A stretch of DNA of 62,000 nucleotides from Mesostigma viride (lineage: Eukaryota > Streptophyta > Mesostigmatophyceae > Mesostigmatales > Mesostigmataceae), in NCBI GenBank assembly GCA_009746045.1, contig RPFO01000667.1, forward strand, positions 4,407,362 to 4,469,361, given 5' to 3'. Each line of letters begins with the position of its first letter. Position 1 is the first letter of the stretch. The notes beneath the pieces are model-generated. The model saw only the letters and a program-made list of their open reading frames with translations. It was not told the origin of the DNA and ran no database searches. The position numbers and the translations under genes were made by a program. Positions 10,872-18,714 of this stretch are shown here, piece by piece.

Positions 10872-11808
10872 CCAACCCTTTCTTGTTTTGGAGCTTGGAC
10901 CAGCCTGAGAACCTATCAGCCACTGTCCCCACAAGCCTTCAGACATCTGATCCCTCCCAGAGACCAGACCTGCCTTTTCTTTTGGAACCTGAGGTGCCTC
11001 CAAATATTAGCTAGGCCTGCTCATTGGTTCAAAGGTTGCCCTCTGACCCACATGACATCCCAACCCTTTCTTTGGGAACCTGGTGTAGATTAAAGTTAGG
11101 TCTTCACTTAGTCAGAGGAGTTTGGATAGAGGAGTCCATGAACGTACTATTGTGAGTTCCTGGTCATCCAGTTATCACAGGCGCCCGTTCATATGGCGCC
11201 CGCCACGGAGCCTCCTTTATCTTTTAAATCCTTCCAAAGACTGAGAGAGCCCTGACAAATGTTAGCCAACACATGGGGAGCCCATGTCCTCACTGAGGGA
11301 TAAACTCAGGATTCATACATGCCAGGCTGAGGTCAGCTGGGGAATCGAACCCCACCCCATATCCTCCAGGTTTGGATCAGCTCCTGGAACTGAGCATCAC
11401 AAACAACAAGACATGACAATAACAAGATTATGTTTTATTATAAAGGAGTATAACCCATAGTGAGGCCCCTGGCAACCACGTCCAACATGGTCACACAACC
11501 AGGGATTTTATTAGCATGCAACAGGTTGGTTACAGAGAATATATACAAATGTACAGCAACCTGTTAGAGCCAACACTTGGGCTGCCCTTGCAGGGTCCAT
11601 TCCATGAAGACCCAAGGCCCATTACAAAGTCCTTAAGACTCTTCTGCAGCTCCATGACAGAGCCAGGCGAAATTCTCAGCCAGGGGAGTGACTCCACCCT
11701 GACCCCTGTCCAGCAGAGTGTGTCTGAACTCTGAAGGACCTGCTGTCAGCCACCACGTGGCTGCCCAGCCCACTGGGATGCCTCCCACCTAGAGCAAGGC
11801 TGTTTGGT
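10872..11808 (-). other. Internal 3' untranslated region of the LTR element
   Basis: Non-coding on both strands as far as I can see. It lies between the RNase H stop and the downstream LTR. The junction with the LTR is purine-rich on the element strand (AAGAAAGGGTTGG). Confidence 0.55.
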
Positions 11809-13071
11809 CTACTCTGGCCCTCCCCCCTTGGAGGCCATGAGCCCACGAAGCAAAGGGTATTGCAGCTCAGCCTTCTCCTCCAGCTTGGTGAGAGCATCTG
11901 CAGGGTTGTCCACGCCAGCCACATGTTCAATGTTAGCTAAGCAAGACATTTCCTTGAGCAACAAATAATCAAGGTCCCTGCTCCTGGCCAGCTGCCTGTG
12001 CACAAACTGCACCATGCCCATGCTGTCAGTTCTTACCAGTGTGTGCATCTGCAACCGACAGGAAGCCACTTGACATAGCTGGTAAAATAGCTCCCTCAAG
12101 TAAAGAGCAGTATGAAGCCCTTCACAGATTGCCCTGCACTCAGCAATGTCACTGCTGGGAGTTACCCTGTTCTGCAACCGACTGTACCAGCAGACCAGAG
12201 AGGACTGTTCCTGCACCAGGGATATTAATGCTGCTGCACGGCCCCTGACCTCTGTGACCTTCCTACTATCCATAGAACTGTCCACATAGAGCATCATGTC
12301 AAAAGGCCTGTACAAATCCAAAGGACCCAGCATGAGAGGGGGAGACATGCGAACAGCCTCTACCACTCTCTCAGCACCCACCTCAACCAGTTGGGAATCG
12401 GTCAACCGACTCAGTACCAACAGGTCAGGAGCACAAATGCTGGCCAGCCATGCCAACATACCTCGTATTGTTGCACATCTGGCCTGGGTGATGGGCTCCT
12501 GCAAGGCATCTATGATCTGCTGAGGATAATCCTTACCACCCTCCAGCTGGATGGACCATGTACCCTGCTGATGGACCAAGGTCGCCTGCATTCCACAAAA
12601 CACCATGGGCTCATTCTCAACCATGTACTGGATCTTACCCAGTTCAAACCGTTTCTGGATCCTGGCCAGAGTCAACTCTTGCCAAGTGGGATGGCCCAGG
12701 AGATGCAGATCATCACCATGCAGGGAGGCAAACGCTGGCAGCCCCTCATAGCTACCCTGAAACAGACAAGGATCAACTGGAGAGACTGAGAGACCACAGA
12801 CAGACCTGAGGTACTTCTCCAAGCTCTTCCTCCAGATGATGGGACTCGATCTAAGGCCTTCCACGCCTTTGAGAATCCTCAAATACCTCGTCTTCAGCTC
12901 TGCCCTCCACACTGCAGGCACCTTAACAAAGAAAGGGGGTATTGTGCGCCAAGTATCCTGTGCTTCCTGCTGATCACCCTTAAGAAAAGCCCTCTTGAAA
13001 TCTACCAACACAGAGCTATAGGGTATCCCCTTCTGCAGAAAAGACAATAAATGCACAACAAAATCCTCCAT
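11809..13071 (-). CDS. Reverse transcriptase-RNase H part of copia-like pol
   Basis: A 420-codon frame. The RT begins at its N-terminus with V-L-V-D-F-K-R-A-F-L-K-G (first catalytic Asp) and has S-P-V-D-P-C-L-F before L-H-G-D-D-L-H-L-L-G, where HGDD stands for the usual YVDD. The RNase H part follows with M-L-Y-V-D-S-S, A-E-C-R-A-I and R-T-D-S-M-G, the expected D-E-D residues. It would copy element RNA into DNA in the particle. Its N-terminal RT residues lie in the preceding frame; the two frames overlap between 13071 and 13002, needing a -1 shift near 13080. This may be programmed or a defect. Confidence 0.88.
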   Translation of the reverse strand: MEDFVVHLLSFLQKGIPYSSVLVDFKRAFLKGDQQEAQDTWRTIPPFFVKVPAVWRAELKTRYLRILKGVEGLRSSPIIWRKSLEKYLRSVCGLSVSPVDPCLFQGSYEGLPAFASLHGDDLHLLGHPTWQELTLARIQKRFELGKIQYMVENEPMVFCGMQATLVHQQGTWSIQLEGGKDYPQQIIDALQEPITQARCATIRGMLAWLASICAPDLLVLSRLTDSQLVEVGAERVVEAVRMSPPLMLGPLDLYRPFDMMLYVDSSMDSRKVTEVRGRAAALISLVQEQSSLVCWYSRLQNRVTPSSDIAECRAICEGLHTALYLRELFYQLCQVASCRLQMHTLVRTDSMGMVQFVHRQLARSRDLDYLLLKEMSCLANIEHVAGVDNPADALTKLEEKAELQYPLLRGLMASKGGGPE

Positions 13072-15395
13072 GTATCATGCAGCATCCCTGGTGTGTAAAG
13101 CTCCTCATCTGCTAACTGTCCAGTGCCATGGTACTCAGTCACAACTGGTCTAACATGTGGCACCTGCACGCCATCTACCTCCTTGAGCTTGAGGACAAAC
13201 ATCAATCTGAGCAGCTGGTGATCCTCAGGGAGGACATCCACAGGCTCTGCACAGTTGGCAACTATCCACTCATGCCCAGAAGCAACAAAGCCAAGAGTCC
13301 ATGCCTTAGCCATCTTGGGGCTTTGCATCATCTCCACTAGCTTGCGCCAAGGTACAGGACTCGTTCCTGGGATCTGGTACCTCTGCACACCCAACTCACG
13401 TGGGTCAAACGTAGTAGGGAGGATCAGCAGGTCCCCAGCAATGGGCTCCTTTGTATCAGGACCCTCTGCCTCTAGACCCCTCACAGCCCTTACAGCCACA
13501 CTAAGACCCTGGGAGTAGCGATATCTCTGCAAGGGAAGGCGGCCCTGCCCTTCTAATGCTAGCTCCTCAGAGGATATCCTCACCCCTGGTAAGCACAAGA
13601 AGTTCTGACCTAGAATGGCAGGCCCCTGATACCCTTCAACCACACTGAACGTGGTGGGCACCCCCAGGATAGGCACACTCACTTCTCCCAAGATCTTCAT
13701 GGACACATTCCCAGAGAAATCAGACACAGCTAGGCAGCTAGGGGATGACCACTGCAAGCCTGCAGCATCCTCTACCCTTAGAATGGACACCTGTGAGTTG
13801 GTATCCACTTCTAGTGCTGGTGCCCCACATGACCCCCATCCCGTGAGCTTAGATACCTTGGGATCACGCTTGCTGTTCTGCAGAGCTCGAATGATGTCCG
13901 CCATAAGCAGCCCCCTGGACTGTGGTGCAGCCCTGGCCACCTCTGGCCTTGTGACAGACGTCTCAGCAGACTCCTGCTCACCCTCATCCATCCAGGACAG
14001 ACCATAATCCAAGCATGGTGGGTTAGCATCTGCTGCCTGGCTCTCATCCTGCTCATCTCCCTCCAAGGGAGGATCAGGGCCGTCTTCAGGCCAGATTGCA
14101 GTTGGCCTTCTCTCCTTGACGTGAGCCCAGGATAGCCTGTACACGTGCTTGGGATTACTCTCCAAAGCCACCAGACAAGAATGGTTAGCTTCCTCAACAT
14201 GGGTTACCTGCCCATCTTGCCACTTGCCACGCTTGCCTGGTAATGACGGTTCCTTCCACATCCTGACCCTCAGTCCCACCTGGGGCCTCAGCATTTTCCA
14301 ACCCTTGTCCTTACGCCTCAATCTGGAAAACACCCTGTCTGCCTTCTTCAGGCAGGCTGCCACCACGTCCTGTGATAGCATACCAAACTGCAATGCCAGG
14401 GGAGAGACTGCCACACCATCATAGTAATAGGTTACCCTGTGGTTAAGCTGCTCCTCAATCCCCTTACACCAAGCTGCTTTCTCTAGAGCTGATGCCACAA
14501 CAGGCACACTCCTAGCTGCTAGCACCACTGTTTTTACTTCACGTATAGATCTCTCTACAGCTCCCTGCTGCCCATGGCATTCCCTAGGGACCACTACCAA
14601 CTTACAAGGAAGCTGGTCAGCCAGCTTGATCAAGCAGTCAAACTGCAAGTCAGCTTGCACCTTGGTGTACACCCCAAAGCCTGGCAACAAAGACTGGAGA
14701 CCCATCAACAGCTGATGCTCCTGCATTCCAGGAAGAATGGTCAGCAACCTATATCTGCTAAACCTATCCACCCCCACCAACAGATACATGCCCCTGATGT
14801 GTTGGATGTCCACCTGGATATCCCCCCGCTCTCTAGCAGGTTCTCTGGCATGGGACTGTGGGAGGCGAACAGCATTCTCCTGACAGACACAATTCTGAGC
14901 AGCTGCACTGCAGGCCTCTAGCAAAGGCTCCTTGCCAATCTTCCAAGCAAACATCTCTGCCTGCTTAGAGTGACCAAAGATATGGTGTAGAGTGTTTCCA
15001 GCCTGAGCATAGCTCAACCCCCTGTCAGCCTGGCTGCACAGAGAGGAACGTGACAAAGACTGTGTGCTTGGGATAGCACGACCCACCTGCTGTTCTCTTG
15101 CTCCAGGGACCTCCTCCAAGGTAGCTCGGCTCCCAGAGCCAGCCCCGGTTCCCACAGAAGCTGCAGGTCCTTCCAGTCTGGCGGCTTGACTCCCAGAGTC
15201 AACCCCAACAACTGGAGACCCTGCACCTGCCACAGGCACAGGGAATTCCACTGCTGCAGCAGCGTTATTGCAATCATTGAGTGGAAGCACCTCATCATTC
15301 CCAACCCCTTGCTGCTGCACAAGAGGGACACCCCCATTACTATGTACAACTGTTCGTCCCACTAGGGGTGATTGACTATTTACAGGGGACAACAT
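13002..15395 (-). CDS. Integrase plus retropepsin-like protease, copia-like pol
   Basis: A 797-codon frame starting at an ATG six bases after the gag stop, in the same frame. A low-complexity leader is followed by an H-H-C-C-like region (L-H-H-I-F-G-H … N-C-V-C-Q, residues about 130-175). An integrase core has Asp in D-I-Q-V-D, Asp in V-Q-A-D-L-Q-F-D and Glu in G-A-V-E-R-S. Near residue 520-620 a retropepsin-like fold appears: A-L-E-V-D-T-N-S in place of D-T/S-G, then repeated G-x-V-x-x-P/S-I-L-G strands and A-I-L-G-Q-N-F-L. The end holds the N-terminal RT segment (V-P-H-V-R-P-V-V). Protease after integrase is not the standard copia order. Confidence 0.82.
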   Translation of the reverse strand: MLSPVNSQSPLVGRTVVHSNGGVPLVQQQGVGNDEVLPLNDCNNAAAAVEFPVPVAGAGSPVVGVDSGSQAARLEGPAASVGTGAGSGSRATLEEVPGAREQQVGRAIPSTQSLSRSSLCSQADRGLSYAQAGNTLHHIFGHSKQAEMFAWKIGKEPLLEACSAAAQNCVCQENAVRLPQSHAREPARERGDIQVDIQHIRGMYLLVGVDRFSRYRLLTILPGMQEHQLLMGLQSLLPGFGVYTKVQADLQFDCLIKLADQLPCKLVVVPRECHGQQGAVERSIREVKTVVLAARSVPVVASALEKAAWCKGIEEQLNHRVTYYYDGVAVSPLALQFGMLSQDVVAACLKKADRVFSRLRRKDKGWKMLRPQVGLRVRMWKEPSLPGKRGKWQDGQVTHVEEANHSCLVALESNPKHVYRLSWAHVKERRPTAIWPEDGPDPPLEGDEQDESQAADANPPCLDYGLSWMDEGEQESAETSVTRPEVARAAPQSRGLLMADIIRALQNSKRDPKVSKLTGWGSCGAPALEVDTNSQVSILRVEDAAGLQWSSPSCLAVSDFSGNVSMKILGEVSVPILGVPTTFSVVEGYQGPAILGQNFLCLPGVRISSEELALEGQGRLPLQRYRYSQGLSVAVRAVRGLEAEGPDTKEPIAGDLLILPTTFDPRELGVQRYQIPGTSPVPWRKLVEMMQSPKMAKAWTLGFVASGHEWIVANCAEPVDVLPEDHQLLRLMFVLKLKEVDGVQVPHVRPVVTEYHGTGQLADEELYTPGMLHDTWRILLCIYCLFCRRGYPIALCW

Positions 15396-15401
15396 CTCAA
15401 G

Positions 15402-16475
15402 TCATGGCTTACCCACCTGGCCAGAGCCTGCTCCAGCAGACTTGGCCTGGTCTGGGCAGTCACGTCGCCAATGACCCGTCCTGCCACATCCAAAGCATTT
15501 GTCATCCTTCCCAGCAGCAGCCTTCTTCAGGCCACCCTGGTTCTGGCTGCTCTGACTGGCCTGGGTGCCCTGGCCCTGGCTCTTGCCTTGCCCTTGGCCA
15601 CCCTTGTTCTGCTGACCACCCTGGTGACCACCAGCCTGCTGCTGACCCTTGCCTTTGGATCCCTGCTGCTGGCCCTTGCCACCCTGGTTACCATTCTGCC
15701 TGCGCCTGTTAGCCCTCTGACGCCTACTAGGTCTGGTTTCTCCCTGAGCACCCTGCCCAGGGGCGTCACCATGGACCTGATGAGCGGAGGCTGAAGGGGC
15801 ACCAGTCACCTGGATTGCCTTGCAAGCAGCATTGTCAGATGGACGGATATTGAAAATAACCTTTTGCAAGGCTGGCCACGTCCCATCTGTCTGATCAGCA
15901 AACATCCTAGCTGCATTTCTCCCATCCACACTCAGCCCCATGCGATCCAGGAAGTAATCTGCCACTGCTCTATCAGTCAGATTGAAGCCATGCTTGGCCC
16001 CCTTCTCCCTGATGCGTGTGAGCCGCTGCAGCTCCTCAGCTATTGTGCCCTTGATCTCAAAGGTATCATAGCTGAGCTTATAGTGATTAGTGAGGTTGAG
16101 TACCTTATCAGAAAACTCCTGACGTAGGCCCTCTAGGAACTGAGACCAAGTCAGCTTGTCCTTGACAGCCTGCCTAGCCTTGTCCCTCACCCGCTCACTT
16201 GAATCCCTATTAGTCGTGGATGTGTGGAATACCTGCACAAGGTTGACAGTGGGATCTACAGAGCATGAAACTAGCTCCATATCCTCCAACCACTTGTCTA
16301 GCTCTTCCTGTCCCACAGGAGGCTTGAGAGGCTTCTGGCCATTCATCACAGCCACAGCACTCATATGAGGTCTAGTCCCAGGCAAAGCACGAGGGTCACT
16401 GCCAATGACAGCAGCTCCTACTGGTGCTAATGGCGCAGGAACATAGCTGCAGGAACACCAGACGGAGGCACACAT
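15402..16475 (-). CDS. Gag-like polyprotein with CCHC zinc knuckle
   Basis: A 357-codon frame. The middle matches the copia gag domain style (W-L-E-D-M, V-K-D-K-L-T-W-S-Q-F-L-E-G-L, then a helical Y-F-L-D-R-M-G-L). A basic Gln/Gly-rich linker is followed by C-F-G-C-G-R-T-G-H-W-R-R-D-C, a perfect C-x2-C-x4-H-x4-C knuckle for RNA binding. A single TGA separates it from the integrase frame, which continues in the same phase. Upstream sequence to about 16651 reads as a further basic N-terminus in a shifted frame, so the true start may lie there or in an upstream exon. Confidence 0.85.
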   Translation of the reverse strand: MCASVWCSCSYVPAPLAPVGAAVIGSDPRALPGTRPHMSAVAVMNGQKPLKPPVGQEELDKWLEDMELVSCSVDPTVNLVQVFHTSTTNRDSSERVRDKARQAVKDKLTWSQFLEGLRQEFSDKVLNLTNHYKLSYDTFEIKGTIAEELQRLTRIREKGAKHGFNLTDRAVADYFLDRMGLSVDGRNAARMFADQTDGTWPALQKVIFNIRPSDNAACKAIQVTGAPSASAHQVHGDAPGQGAQGETRPSRRQRANRRRQNGNQGGKGQQQGSKGKGQQQAGGHQGGQQNKGGQGQGKSQGQGTQASQSSQNQGGLKKAAAGKDDKCFGCGRTGHWRRDCPDQAKSAGAGSGQVGKP

Positions 16476-17046
16476 GGTCTCTTACCAGGTGCTTGCCGTT
16501 CAGCATCATTCTGGCCCTCCCCCGTCAGCACCACGCCGTCGGTTGGCCACCCTGCACGCTCCTCCCCTTGTGCCACCTCTTTCCTCTTCCGGTTGGATGC
16601 CCTCCTGCCATTGACGCCCTCTGCCGTTGGGATTGCCTGTCCCTCTGGCACGACGTTGGCGGGGCCTCCCGTGTCTGCCCTTGCCTCACCCCCGCCATCC
16701 CCCGCTCCCGCCCCGCTCCCGCTGCCGCCCCGCGCGTGTTACGAAGCATTATAGAATACCACAGAAAACACACGCAGATATGGCTGCTGGAACCCACTCA
16801 GGCTCACGCACTTACTCCAGACGAGGCCGCCTCCTGGCTTGCACTCGCCTGCCCCTCCTCACGGTCTGGACGCTGCTCAACACCCTCAGCAACCGATGTG
16901 GCTGCTGCTGCCTCTGCGACAATCTGGAGGTTGGGTTAAACTCTCCCAGCACGCAGGTCACAGGTCGCCCGTCTTCCTTGCGTTCGACTGGATGTTGTGT
17001 CTCGCCTGGGTTGCGATGCCAAGCAAGATGCGCAACCACCGCTTAC

Positions 17047-17936
17047 CGCCGCCGACAAGCTCGTTCTGCTCGCCTCGGCCGTAACGGTCGTACTCGTGAG
17101 TCCTCACGAGGGATATGCAGATCAGCTCTCTGCCTTGCCTCGTAGGTCTCGGTAGTGCCGTCGCCCTCGTTTATCTGCTGGGCTGAGCGCTTGACGGAGC
17201 CCTCTGGCTTGTCAGTCCACTCAAAATGGACGTCTTCAGGCGTCTTCTCGACCCCTGCGACAATCTCCACCTCCGGACCCCACGCAGTGGTGGTTTCCGG
17301 CCTCGGTGTATCAAGCCTGGAGTACACTCCGAAAGGCTGCGTGGTAATATAGAACCTGTCTGCGTACCCTCTCGACTCTTGCAAAAGGACAGCAACAAGA
17401 TTCTCAATGGTTTGGGCAAATACCTCCGCCGTGCTCCAAGGATTTACCGTCTCCCGAGCACGCGCGTTCCGGATGATGTCGGCGTCTGGTACCCCCTCTC
17501 CTAGCACTGCTGTCGCCACCCAGTGGTTGAACAGTCTGGTGCTGCCGAGCGCTGTTGCCACGATCTGGCTAAGCGCCTCCCTGGCAAGGTCGAGACCGGC
17601 AAGCGTGATATGGGCGCCCTGATAAGCGACCTCCACACGATTAGCAGTTTCAGCTAGCGCGTCCCGAATGCGCACCAACTCTTCCACCGCCACTCGCCCC
17701 GTCTCACCTGGAGAAATCACGACGCGAGCCCGTTGTATAATCGGGTCCGCCGCCGCTGGCCTGTTGCCTCCCCCACTCACCGCCACCCACCCCTCTTCTG
17801 CCAAGTGCCTCTCTACGTAGGCCGCTTGCACGAATGTTGGAGCGTTTGCTTGGTTACGGTAGGGGAAAAACGCTTGCGCGTCTCTCTGCTCGTTCGCCTC
17901 ACCAGCACCGTGGCTGCTTGACGATGAACCAGACAT
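17047..17936 (-). CDS. ORF upstream of gag, function unknown
   Basis: Begins M-S-G-S-S-S-S-S-H-G-A-G just inside the 5' LTR and runs about 297 codons as a well-composed, non-repetitive protein with no motif I recognise. It ends in a basic Arg-rich stretch exactly at GGCG|GTAAGC (minus, 17046), a strong splice-donor match. The 0.4-0.6 kb before gag has no good frame. I infer that this is the N-terminal exon of a spliced gag, or else an extra ORF of the element. Confidence 0.6.
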
Positions 17937-17959
17937 GAAAGCGTGGAAGCAATAGTACG

Positions 17960-18617
17960 ATTTGCGCAGCAACTCGTCAGCAGAGCTTGTGAGCTCCTGG
18001 TCCTTGCCGGCTGGAATGACCCTAGGCTGCTGGCTAGCAACCTTTATCCTCACACCAGGCCTACGACCCTCGATAGGCTCGCCACTCGTCGTGACGACCA
18101 AGGTTCGTGTGTGAAGACGCTCGTTGCCTCGTTGAGCCTCGAGCTATATGCAACCTCGTTCCATCCTTGTTCCTCGGTCATGAGCAACGCTGGGCAACGC
18201 TACATTGCCAGAGCCTCGTATCGCTGCCTTGCATCCTCGTTGCAGGCAGCATACAGGAATCTCTGGCTATCCTGTGTCTAGGACAGCACAGGACCTGCCA
18301 CAGTCCTGCAAGGACGTACATCCTTGCAGACCTGCTGGCTGGTTACTGGCTTCTACTAGCCACAGTACCGTTGAGCCCTCAGTACACTGTGTCCCAGTCA
18401 CGTGAGAGTCCAGGCTAAGCCTGTGCAGGCACGGCCTGCCACGTGTCCTGTCCACTATGCCCTGAGTGAGCCCCGCCCTCGCCCATGCACCGGTCGGCAG
18501 TACTTCGGGACTTGATAACTTTCTAGTCCCTTGTCTGTTCTAGGCGGTTGACACGGCGTTGGAAAGGTCTCCTCAACCTGCATCCATCTAGCACATTGGT
18601 GCCCCAATATGCTAACT
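17960..18617 (-). repeat. LTR (5' LTR of the minus-strand element)
   Basis: 658 bp. On the element strand it is followed directly by CGTACTATTGCTTCCACGC, the place where a primer-binding site should lie. I cannot match that to a tRNA from memory. The first ATG of the upstream ORF comes 24 bases after the LTR. Confidence 0.88.
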
Positions 18618-18714
18618 TGATCGCAACCACAATTCCTTTGTTCGCCAACTAATACATCACAGCATGAAAAAGCTGAATAAATGGCTGAAAACTGACAAAG
18701 AGGTGCAAACACGA

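Larger units (their letters stand above)
10218..18617 (-). mobile_element. Complete copia-like LTR retrotransposon, 8.4 kb
   Basis: Two near-identical direct repeats (10218-10871 and 17960-18617) flank a minus-strand coding region. TGATC at 10213-10217 and 18618-18622 forms a flush 5-bp TSD. The LTRs differ by one substitution and one 4-bp indel, so the insertion is young. Coding order 5' to 3' on the minus strand: an upstream ORF, gag with a zinc knuckle, integrase, a retropepsin-like domain, RT, RNase H. Integrase upstream of RT is the Ty1/copia order, but the protease position is not. A purine-rich AAGAAAGGG stretch abuts the downstream LTR as a polypurine-tract candidate. Confidence 0.9.
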
